Under the pieces are notes generated by a model that saw only the letters and a list, made by a program, of their open reading frames with translations, was not told the origin of the DNA and ran no database searches. Below are positions 1-5,321 of a DNA stretch of 6,689 nt, piece after piece. Each line of letters begins with the position of its first letter. Within the stretch, counting starts at the first letter, position 1. A program made the position numbers and the translations under genes. This DNA is from Bacteroidota bacterium (GTDB lineage: Bacteria > Bacteroidota > Kryptoniia > Kryptoniales > JAKASW01), in assembly GCA_021796055.1 (NCBI GenBank), contig JAJYOS010000368.1:1-6689 (forward strand). The letters are read 5' to 3'.

Positions 1-63
1 ACCATGATGTCAGGTTATCCGCTTTCTGACAGCGATTCACTTTGGGTCATCGTAAAGGAGTAA
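1..63 (+). CDS. Possible 3' end of an upstream gene (partial)
   Basis: Of the three plus-strand frames, only frame 1 stays open from the left edge. It reads TMMSGYPLSDSDSLWVIVKE and then TAA at 61-63. The stop lies just after the Shine-Dalgarno of the next gene and 2 bp before its ATG, which is typical operon packing. The string MMSGYP recalls the loop after beta-4 in response-regulator receiver domains, but about 20 residues are too few to assign a family. An open frame of 20 codons also occurs often by chance, so this is a weak call. Confidence 0.22.
   Translation, partial: TMMSGYPLSDSDSLWVIVKE
54..60 (+). promoter_or_regulatory. Shine-Dalgarno that fixes the start at 66
   Basis: AAAGGAG lies 5 bp before the ATG at 66. 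The frame could also open at an upstream ATG at 42, but that one has no purine-rich site before it and would place eight residues, some of them charged, ahead of the signal peptide. The ATG at 66 is therefore preferred. Confidence 0.75.
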
Positions 64-65
64 AT

Positions 66-1661
66 ATGAGACTATCTTTGTGTTTCTCGATGATGTGTTT
101 CATGCTGCTGAACGTCAGTGCTTTCAGTCAGACGAGGCAGGAAAGAATCCATGCGGCGAGGGCTCAACTGAATTCGCTGCTTGCGACGTATGATGGCGGC
201 CCTTATCAAAGAGTGGGAGAAATAATTGATGTGGATTCGTCGATTGGAAATCCAAGGGTGTCGGACGGAAATATCCGAGACCCCTGCGGGACCTTGAAGC
301 ATTGCTATTTGTTTCTGGTGAGAACCGAAGGCGAGAGCGGGCAATATGTAATCGGAATATTTAAGGACAGCCAAATCATTTGGATCTCAGGGCGACTTCC
401 GGGTTCCGAGAATTATGGTGACTACCTGCTAGGCGACCAGGGGTTCTTAGCAACGAACGACCTTAATCGTGGAAATAAGGTGGACATTGTCGCATACTTC
501 TCCGAAAACGGTGCTCAACCTCAAGGAGAAAACGCTTGGGTATATAGCTGGGATGGGAGCATCGCAGAGTGTATAAACGAACGGGACGCTGACGGCGCCA
601 CCACTTTGGAATCCTCATGCTCTTTTGAGATTCACGATGTTGATGGCGCCGGAGTAAGCGAAATACTTGGCTGTGGCGGCGGAGATACTCTCGGCGTCGT
701 CTACAGCTGGAACGGCAACCTGTACGGCCAGTGGCCAAATTCTCCAAGCCTGGCCGGCAAAACCTACACGCCGGCAAATAATCTCAGTACTACCGTCAGT
801 GCTAATGTGAGAAACGCCGGCTCAAAGTTGAGATTTTCCTACGTTCTGAGGAATGCTGCATCTAGCCGGCAGAAGCTCCAGTCTTTTTACATATATGCGG
901 GAGTTGACACTGTCTATAATATTGTACCGCCGAAAGGCTGGCAAGGGGGTAGATTGACTGACCGACCTCTTGTTGATTGCTTCACATCGAATGAGAGTGC
1001 TATGCTGTCCCCTGGTTCCAAGCCATGTGCCTTCAGTTACTCCGCGCAAGGACTTCCCATCGTAGTGTCATACTACGCGCAAGGCCCACACCAGCCCCTG
1101 GATATGTCCTCCAATATTGATCCTCAGAAATATCTTCAACATATGTATAATGACATAATCACAAATTCTTTTTCGGCGAAGACGGTAGGCGTGGGCAATC
1201 CGCCGGTCCAGTTTGTTCTGCTTGATTTTCTCGACACGCAAATCTCCAGTAAGAATCAATGTACCGCACTTGGCTGGCTGAGAAACGACAAAAGTCACAG
1301 GAAAGACTGCGATGAGACGATGAACGGCAAAGACTGGTACAAGAAAGGAGACTTCGAGCAGTACCGGAGATGGCAGCCTGATAATGACTGGAGCTTCGAC
1401 CGCGACTGGAATATTGGAATAATCAAGGTATTGGACAGAAGATTGGATAAAGCCCGGGCCGAACTTTCCAGGAAAGATTCCGTTGGTGCAAGAAGAGACC
1501 TGGCAATTTTTGTGATGGAAGTGGAACTTTTGAATAATCTTAGCAAGAAGTTGGAAGCGCGAGGACTACATCCGATTATGACAAGCGAGGCTTATGCATT
1601 GCTAAAGTATAATGGGGAATATTTGATTGACAGGTTGCCCGAAAGAAGGCCGGGGCATTGA
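66..1661 (+). CDS. Secreted protein with FG-GAP/VCBS-like repeats and a C-terminal FIMAH-like helical domain
   Basis: This is a 531-aa exported protein of unknown function. Residues 1-21 form a signal peptide (short basic start, hydrophobic core CFMLLNVSAF, likely cleavage near S21/Q22). Two similar units follow: NDLNRGNKVDIV (131-142) leading to WVYSWDG (158-164), and HDVDGAGVSEIL (190-201) leading to VVYSWNG (211-217). They look like FG-GAP/VCBS beta-propeller blades with acidic Ca-binding-type loops. Residues 240-345 look beta-rich and Ig-like (FSYVLRNAAS, VPPKGW). Residues 420-450 are rich in Trp and Asp. The last part (about 455-525, LDKARAELSRKDSVGARRDL through SEAYALLKYNGEYLI) is alpha-helical and resembles the FIMAH domain found at the end of bacterial extracellular proteins. 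Cysteines outside the signal peptide (74/80, 305/321, 399/415 among others) could form disulfides, as expected outside the cytoplasm. There is no C-terminal T9SS sorting motif. The next gene starts 38 bp downstream and is probably cotranscribed. The reading frame and export are secure, the domain names are inference, and no enzyme active site is visible. Confidence 0.85.
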   Translation: MRLSLCFSMMCFMLLNVSAFSQTRQERIHAARAQLNSLLATYDGGPYQRVGEIIDVDSSIGNPRVSDGNIRDPCGTLKHCYLFLVRTEGESGQYVIGIFKDSQIIWISGRLPGSENYGDYLLGDQGFLATNDLNRGNKVDIVAYFSENGAQPQGENAWVYSWDGSIAECINERDADGATTLESSCSFEIHDVDGAGVSEILGCGGGDTLGVVYSWNGNLYGQWPNSPSLAGKTYTPANNLSTTVSANVRNAGSKLRFSYVLRNAASSRQKLQSFYIYAGVDTVYNIVPPKGWQGGRLTDRPLVDCFTSNESAMLSPGSKPCAFSYSAQGLPIVVSYYAQGPHQPLDMSSNIDPQKYLQHMYNDIITNSFSAKTVGVGNPPVQFVLLDFLDTQISSKNQCTALGWLRNDKSHRKDCDETMNGKDWYKKGDFEQYRRWQPDNDWSFDRDWNIGIIKVLDRRLDKARAELSRKDSVGARRDLAIFVMEVELLNNLSKKLEARGLHPIMTSEAYALLKYNGEYLIDRLPERRPGH

Positions 1662-1699
1662 CTCAAGAGGCCAGGAATACGGGAAGGAGAGTTCTTCAA

Positions 1700-2455
1700 A
1701 TGAAAGCGGTCATAATTGTTTCATTGCTGATTGCCGAAAGCACCATCGCACAGACATTAAAAGTTACTTACCCACCTTTCTTACAGCAGCAAGAAACGGG
1801 GAGCAATTCCGCCAGGCAAGCCTTTCAGCATAGCCCAGGCCAAATTACGCAAAGCGTCACAACCCCAAGCAGTGGTACATGGCAAATCCCGTTTGCCTCG
1901 GTCGATAATACAATCTTACTGGGTATTCAAAACCGTTCAAGCGTTGCAGCGAAGAATGTCTCTGTTACATTCGGTAATCTTCCGTCATGGATCAAATTCA
2001 AATCAAACACATACCTCATCAAGAGTATTGCTCCTGATCTTTCGCAAGATGCAGAATTCACGTTTTCCATTGACAGAAAAGCTCCAGTTGGAAAAGACAC
2101 GACGTTAACGGCTACTATAAAATCGTCTGATGGAGAGACGTGGGCAAAGGAGATAAAGATCTCAATTTCAGCCCCAAAGGATTACAAACTCTACGACAAT
2201 TTTCCGAATCCATTCAATCCATCGACAAAGATTGCATTTGAGCTTCCGAAAGCCTCGCATGTGAAACTCATGATTTACGACAACATCGGTCGCGAGGTTG
2301 CTCAAGTCGCAGATGCCGATTATCCTACCGGTTACTCTGAGCTGACATGGAACGGCACAAACAAGAATGGGAGCCTTGTTTCATCTGGAATCTACTTTTG
2401 CCGGATAAATGCGGGCAGGTGGAGCAAAGTGATGAAAATGATGGTTCTGAAATGA
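1700..2455 (+). CDS. Secreted protein with Ig/NEW3-like domain and C-terminal T9SS type A sorting domain
   Basis: This is a 251-aa protein. The ATG at 1700 is preferred over one at 1658 because AAGGAG (1684-1689) stands 10 bp upstream and because the protein then starts with a signal peptide (MKAVIIVSLLIAESTIA, cleavage near residue 18). The 1658 start would also overlap the previous gene. Residues 18-62 are low-complexity, rich in Gln, Ser and Thr. Residues 65-158 read as one beta-sandwich of the NEW3/CARDB kind (LGIQNRSSVAAKNVSVTF, then FTFSIDRKAPVGKDTTLTAT), as in extracellular adhesins and hydrolases. Residues 163-251 are a typical T9SS type A C-terminal domain: YDNFPNPFNPSTKIAFELP, then VKLMIYDNIGREV, then SGIYFCRINAG and a basic, hydrophobic end (KVMKMMVLK). 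In this family the domain directs passage through the type IX pore and is then usually removed or used for surface attachment. The passenger is small and has no recognised catalytic residues, so a structural or binding role is the likeliest reading. Confidence 0.9.
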   Translation: MKAVIIVSLLIAESTIAQTLKVTYPPFLQQQETGSNSARQAFQHSPGQITQSVTTPSSGTWQIPFASVDNTILLGIQNRSSVAAKNVSVTFGNLPSWIKFKSNTYLIKSIAPDLSQDAEFTFSIDRKAPVGKDTTLTATIKSSDGETWAKEIKISISAPKDYKLYDNFPNPFNPSTKIAFELPKASHVKLMIYDNIGREVAQVADADYPTGYSELTWNGTNKNGSLVSSGIYFCRINAGRWSKVMKMMVLK

Positions 2456-2528
2456 GTCCACCTGTGCGATTGCGATTTTAATAAGACTTGGCGGTCTTCG
2501 TCTCTAAAGGTGACGTGACGTTCGCCGA

Positions 2529-2546
2529 AGGTCGTTGCATTCCCAT
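2529..2546 (-). repeat. 18-bp direct repeat, copy 1
   Basis: On the minus strand this reads ATGGGAATGCAACGACCT. It matches copy 2 at 2714-2731 at 17 of 18 positions (A/G difference at 2539/2724 on the plus strand). The two copies have the same orientation and lie 185 bp apart, start to start. No other copy was seen in the window. Confidence 0.6.
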
Positions 2547-2713
2547 GGCGATTATATGGCGATATCGGAAACCAAATCCGTACTCCTCCATACCTATCAG
2601 TATCAGAAAATCTTTCAATTCCTTTCGGATACCCCGCTTCCCGTCTCTGCTGAGGGCATAGCTCCTTCTGTCACGCAGTCGAAGATCCGTCCCGCTCCAA
2701 CGACGAGACGGGG

Positions 2714-2731
2714 AGGTCGTTGCGTTCCCAT
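2714..2731 (-). repeat. 18-bp direct repeat, copy 2
   Basis: On the minus strand this reads ATGGGAACGCAACGACCT, with a single difference from copy 1 (2529-2546). It directly adjoins the right arm (2705-2712) of an inverted repeat whose left arm is at 2640-2647. The sequence between copies 1 and 2 might therefore be one unit of a larger repetitive element. Confidence 0.6.
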
Positions 2732-3057
2732 AGTAGATCTTAAGACAGGTGTCAAGTGTCGTCACAGATCCTGCACGATTCCCCGAGAAGATTGGTCTCG
2801 CCTTGAAACCAGTTGCCGCTGTCGAGTATATTGACATTGATGCGTCAGGGAAAAACGAGAAGACTTTTTTCGGTTCGTGTCTTACCGTTCCAAGGAAGGC
2901 TGAGGTCTGACTTTGCGGTCGCGCGACTGAAGGGAGGCCGGGATAGAGTGATTTTACGTTTCGATGATAATCCGATGTGGAAGGACAATTATGTACCAGC
3001 GCATACGACTCGGTACCTGGTCGCTCTGTCAAATCGAAATGAAATGATGGATTATAG

Positions 3058-3130
3058 TGCATCACCGGGGACTCGAACCCCGAACCCACTGATTAAGAGT
3101 CAGTTGCTCTACCAATTGAGCTAGTGATGC
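3058..3130 (-). tRNA. tRNA-Lys (anticodon CTT)
   Basis: The minus strand folds into a complete 73-nt cloverleaf. The acceptor stem is GCATCAC (3130-3124) paired with GTGATGC (3065-3059), with discriminator A at 3058. The D arm begins with GCTC, and its loop carries AATTGGTA. The anticodon stem is ACTGA/TCAGT with loop CTCTTAA, giving anticodon CTT, which reads the Lys codon AAG. The T arm has the standard GGTTCGAGTCC core. The 3' CCA is not encoded: the next bases on the minus strand are CTA, so a CCA-adding enzyme must supply it. No other RNA gene adjoins it. It is transcribed away from the operon that starts at 3234. Confidence 0.97.
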
Positions 3131-3139
3131 AGGGTTTAC

Positions 3140-3168
3140 AATATAAATTTCGAACGCCGGAAAATCAA
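3140..3168 (-). promoter_or_regulatory. Likely promoter of tRNA-Lys
   Basis: On the minus strand, TTGATT (3168-3163) and TATATT (3145-3140) are separated by 17 bp, a good sigma-70 arrangement. The same bases also fit the Bacteroidetes pattern of TTG, about 20 bp, then TAnnTTTG (here TATATTGT). Transcription would start a few bases before the mature 5' end at 3130, as expected for a tRNA gene. This is predicted from spacing and motif only. Confidence 0.55.
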
Positions 3169-3182
3169 TTCTCAAAAAGCGG

Positions 3183-3211
3183 CCGGAGACCAACCCAAAA
3201 GGAGACTCCGG
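3183..3211 (+). promoter_or_regulatory. Leader hairpin upstream of the PLP-enzyme operon
   Basis: CCGGAG (3183-3188) is complementary to CTCCGG (3206-3211) across a 17-nt loop. It ends about 9 bp before the purine-rich ribosome site AGAAAGG (3219-3225) of the gene at 3234. The direct repeat GGAGAC (3185-3190 and 3201-3206) overlaps the arms. There is no T-run, so it is not a terminator. It could affect mRNA stability or initiation, but a role is unproven. Confidence 0.3.
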
Positions 3212-3233
3212 ACTGCCAAGAAAGGAAAACGAA

Positions 3234-4586
3234 ATGAAACGCGCCCAGCCAAAACAGAATCCCGATCGGAAAAAGGTTCAGACCAATAACGTGATCCCTG
3301 AAGATTACAGCACCGAAACTCATCTGATCTACGGAAAAGGGTATACAGAAAAGTGGGATTACTCTCATCACCTCGTGCCGCCAATGACAGCAAGCGCAAC
3401 ATTCCGGCTGGAATCAGCACAGCGCGGTGCGCAGGGTTTCATAGAATTCGCCCACACTGTTGAGGGGAAAGAGGTCTCCAAGCAAACGCCGATTTATATC
3501 TACGACCGGCTTGGCGAGCCAAACAAGGACCTGCTCGAAGACAACCTGGCATTGGCGGAGTCGGGGGGCGCTTGCGTCACTTTCAGCAGTGGGATGGGGG
3601 CGGTTTCGGCGGCGCTCGGGATACTTTCCGCGCCGGGCGATCAGGTCATCGCGCACAGAACGATGTACGGGTGCACTTACGAGCTCCTCACGCTGTGGTA
3701 CCCGCGATATCAGATCGACGTAAAGTTTCTCGATCTTGTTAATCAGGAAAACCTTAGAAAGGCGATCACTCCCGCGACACGAGTCGTATATTTCGAGACT
3801 CCAGTGAATCCGACTCTCGATTTGATAGACATCAGTGCCATCTCGGAGATTGTGAAAGTCGAAAACAGCAAGAGGCGAAAACAGCAAAGGATCAGTATAG
3901 TTGTTGATAATACCTTCGCGACACCCTTCTGCCAACGCCCGATCGAGCTTGGCGCAGACTTCGTGGTACACTCGCTCACGAAGAACATTGGGGGATTCGG
4001 CACGGACGTAGGTGGCGCGGTCATCGGGCCGACGTGGAGCAAGGACAGGCTCCTTTTGTACAGGAAAGATTTCGGCGCGGTACTCGGGACGAAGAATGCC
4101 TGGGATGCTCTCGTGTACGGGTTGCCGACACTGGCGATGCGTGTCCGCCAGGAGCAGAAGAGCGCTTCAGAAATTGCCCGGTTCCTCTCCGGTCACTCGA
4201 AAATTGAAAGAGTAAACTATCCGGGATTCGAGGAATCGCGACAGCATGCTCTCGCCCGGAAGCAGATGCGTGATTTTGACGGGAACTTTGCGCCCGGTTC
4301 GATGATTTATTTTGTGGTGAAGGGAAAGTCCCTGGAGGAGAGCCGGTGCAATGCCGAGAAACTGACGAACTTCCTTGCAAAGGACGCCTACACGATAACG
4401 CTCGCAGTGAGTCTCGGGAATATCAGGACGCTCGTCGAACATCCGGGAAGCATGACTCACGCCGCAATACCCGCGTCGGAGCAGGTGAAGAAGGGAATCG
4501 ATCCGGGCGGGATGAGACTCTCGATCGGCCTTGAAAAAGTGGATGACATTATGCGAGATTTACAGAAAGCGCTGAACAAAATTTGA
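3234..4586 (+). CDS. PLP-dependent Cys/Met metabolism enzyme, methionine gamma-lyase-like
   Basis: This 450-aa enzyme belongs to the cystathionine gamma-synthase/methionine gamma-lyase family of fold-type I PLP enzymes, which are cytoplasmic and usually tetrameric. Visible landmarks are: YIYDRLGEPN (88-97), whose Tyr90 and Arg92 correspond to the residues that hold the cofactor phosphate of the neighbouring subunit; SSGMGA (118-123); TMYGCT (143-148) with the active-site Tyr145; VVDNTFATP (223-231) with the pyridine-binding Asp225; HSLTKN (246-251) with the Schiff-base Lys250; and AVSLG (391-395) and MRLSIGLE (427-434), whose Arg428 binds the substrate carboxylate. Cys147 after YG matches the cysteine characteristic of methionine gamma-lyases, which favours cleavage of methionine to methanethiol, ammonia and 2-oxobutanoate. 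Cystathionine gamma-lyase, gamma-synthase or O-acetylhomoserine sulfhydrylase activity remains possible. The protein is about 50 residues longer than the usual 390-400, through an N-terminal extension, an insert near 72-88 and a basic insert near 209-219. AGAAAGG (3219-3225) supports the ATG at 3234. It is the first gene of an operon with pgeF and glmS. Confidence 0.93.
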   Translation: MKRAQPKQNPDRKKVQTNNVIPEDYSTETHLIYGKGYTEKWDYSHHLVPPMTASATFRLESAQRGAQGFIEFAHTVEGKEVSKQTPIYIYDRLGEPNKDLLEDNLALAESGGACVTFSSGMGAVSAALGILSAPGDQVIAHRTMYGCTYELLTLWYPRYQIDVKFLDLVNQENLRKAITPATRVVYFETPVNPTLDLIDISAISEIVKVENSKRRKQQRISIVVDNTFATPFCQRPIELGADFVVHSLTKNIGGFGTDVGGAVIGPTWSKDRLLLYRKDFGAVLGTKNAWDALVYGLPTLAMRVRQEQKSASEIARFLSGHSKIERVNYPGFEESRQHALARKQMRDFDGNFAPGSMIYFVVKGKSLEESRCNAEKLTNFLAKDAYTITLAVSLGNIRTLVEHPGSMTHAAIPASEQVKKGIDPGGMRLSIGLEKVDDIMRDLQKALNKI

Positions 4587-5308
4587 GCAGCACCTACATC
4601 CAGTCCGAGCTCCTTCTACATGCGGGAGCGATCAATGCCGTCAGCCTTAGGGTTGAGAATAAACCTTCGTTCTTCAGCATGAGACGAAATGGGACGGCGG
4701 GAACGACCGAGGCGGAAAACAGGAGAGAGTTTTTCGCCTCTCTGGGCTTCGATGAATCGGCAACTGTCAGGGGAGGGCAGGTTCATGGCGACAATGTGTG
4801 CCTGGCGGATGGCGCGGCGACCTTTTCTAATACCGACTCCCTGTTGACTCGAAGAAAGAATTTACTCCTTACAGTTTCCGTCGCAGATTGCGTCCCGATA
4901 ATGATTTTCGACAAGGAGCGCAAGATTGCGGCCGCGGTACATTCGGGCTGGAAAGGTACTGCGAGAAATATTGTCGGGAAAACGCTGGATGTCTTGAAAA
5001 ATGAGTTAAATTCAAATCCAAAAGATTTGGTCACCTTCGTCGGTCCGTCTGCGGGAGTCTGTTGCTACGAGGTTGGAGACGACGTTGCGAGGCACTTCCA
5101 TGGTGAAAATCTGAAACCGTCCGATAGAGAAGGTAAGTTCATGCTGGATTTGAAAAAGGCTGTGGTATCGCAGTTGACCTCGGCGGGTGTGCCGTTGAAA
5201 AACATCGACGTCAGTGACCGCTGCACAATTTGCGATCGGAATTTTCATTCCTTCCGGCGCGACGGCGAGTCAAGCGGCAGAATGATAGCAGCCATCGCCA
5301 TTAAGTAA
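4583..5308 (+). CDS. pgeF: Peptidoglycan editing factor PgeF (YfiH/DUF152 multicopper-oxidase-fold family)
   Basis: This is a 241-aa cytoplasmic protein of the usual family length. In E. coli the homologue YfiH removes wrongly built UDP-MurNAc intermediates carrying L-Ser in place of L-Ala; other members have purine-nucleoside phosphorylase or adenosine deaminase activity. Signature segments in order are: GGQVHGDNV (64-72), VSVADCVPIMIFD (98-110), AAVHSGWKGTARNI (117-130), FVGPSAGVCCYEVG (152-165) and FHSFRRDG (221-228). His68, Cys103 and His120 correspond to the metal-binding (Zn/Cu) site. The start is taken as TTG at 4583, because the first in-frame ATG (4679) would remove the N-terminal strands and the family's FS-R-G segment (FSMRRNG, 31-37). 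The TTG overlaps the TGA of the preceding gene by 4 bp and has only a weak ribosome site, so translation is probably coupled to that gene. glmS follows after 13 bp, giving the pair a shared cell-wall theme. Confidence 0.93.
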   Translation: MSSTYIQSELLLHAGAINAVSLRVENKPSFFSMRRNGTAGTTEAENRREFFASLGFDESATVRGGQVHGDNVCLADGAATFSNTDSLLTRRKNLLLTVSVADCVPIMIFDKERKIAAAVHSGWKGTARNIVGKTLDVLKNELNSNPKDLVTFVGPSAGVCCYEVGDDVARHFHGENLKPSDREGKFMLDLKKAVVSQLTSAGVPLKNIDVSDRCTICDRNFHSFRRDGESSGRMIAAIAIK

Positions 5309-5314
5309 GAGGAG
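5308..5314 (+). promoter_or_regulatory. Shine-Dalgarno of glmS
   Basis: AGAGGAG begins on the last base of the pgeF stop codon and lies 7 bp before the ATG at 5322. This leaves no room for a separate promoter or for a glmS-type ribozyme leader. Confidence 0.75.
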
Positions 5315-5321
5315 TCGGTAT

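Larger units (their letters stand above)
2456..3057. other. Gene-poor intergenic region of about 600 bp
   Basis: No convincing gene was found. Several frames stay open here on both strands, including a 203-codon minus frame, but each lacks a sensible start with a ribosome site and has a composition rich in Arg, Ser and Thr with no recognisable domain. The longest minus frame starts inside the tRNA gene. The region contains an 18-bp direct repeat (2529-2546 and 2714-2731) and an 8-bp inverted repeat (CCCGTCTC at 2640-2647, GAGACGGG at 2705-2712). Just after the upstream gene lies a small stem (AAGAC/GTCTT, 2483-2498) without a T-run, so it is a poor terminator. The region may be a dispersed intergenic repeat, a decayed gene or an RNA locus. 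The sequence alone does not decide. Confidence 0.6.

Noticed and set aside
2483..2498. Hairpin AAGAC/GTCTT as terminator of the secreted-protein operon
   Set aside because: The stem is only 5 bp and no T-run follows on the plus strand.
2478..3089. 203-codon open frame on the minus strand
   Set aside because: Its start lies inside tRNA-Lys, it has no ribosome site, its composition is rich in Arg/Ser/Thr, and it has no domain I recognise. It looks like a spurious frame across repeat DNA.
2813..3124. 103-codon plus-strand open frame
   Set aside because: Its end is the antisense translation of the tRNA (SPGTRTPNPLIKS), a well-known spurious protein signature.
3131..3233. SAM or other sulfur-related riboswitch before the PLP enzyme gene
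   Set aside because: The space is short and I could not find the conserved core of SAM-I or SAM-II. Only one simple hairpin is visible.
3414..3971. 185-codon minus-strand frame inside the PLP enzyme gene
   Set aside because: It is antisense to a gene with full family motifs and is a codon-bias shadow.
5309..5321. glmS ribozyme
   Set aside because: Only 13 bp separate pgeF from glmS, far too little for the ribozyme.
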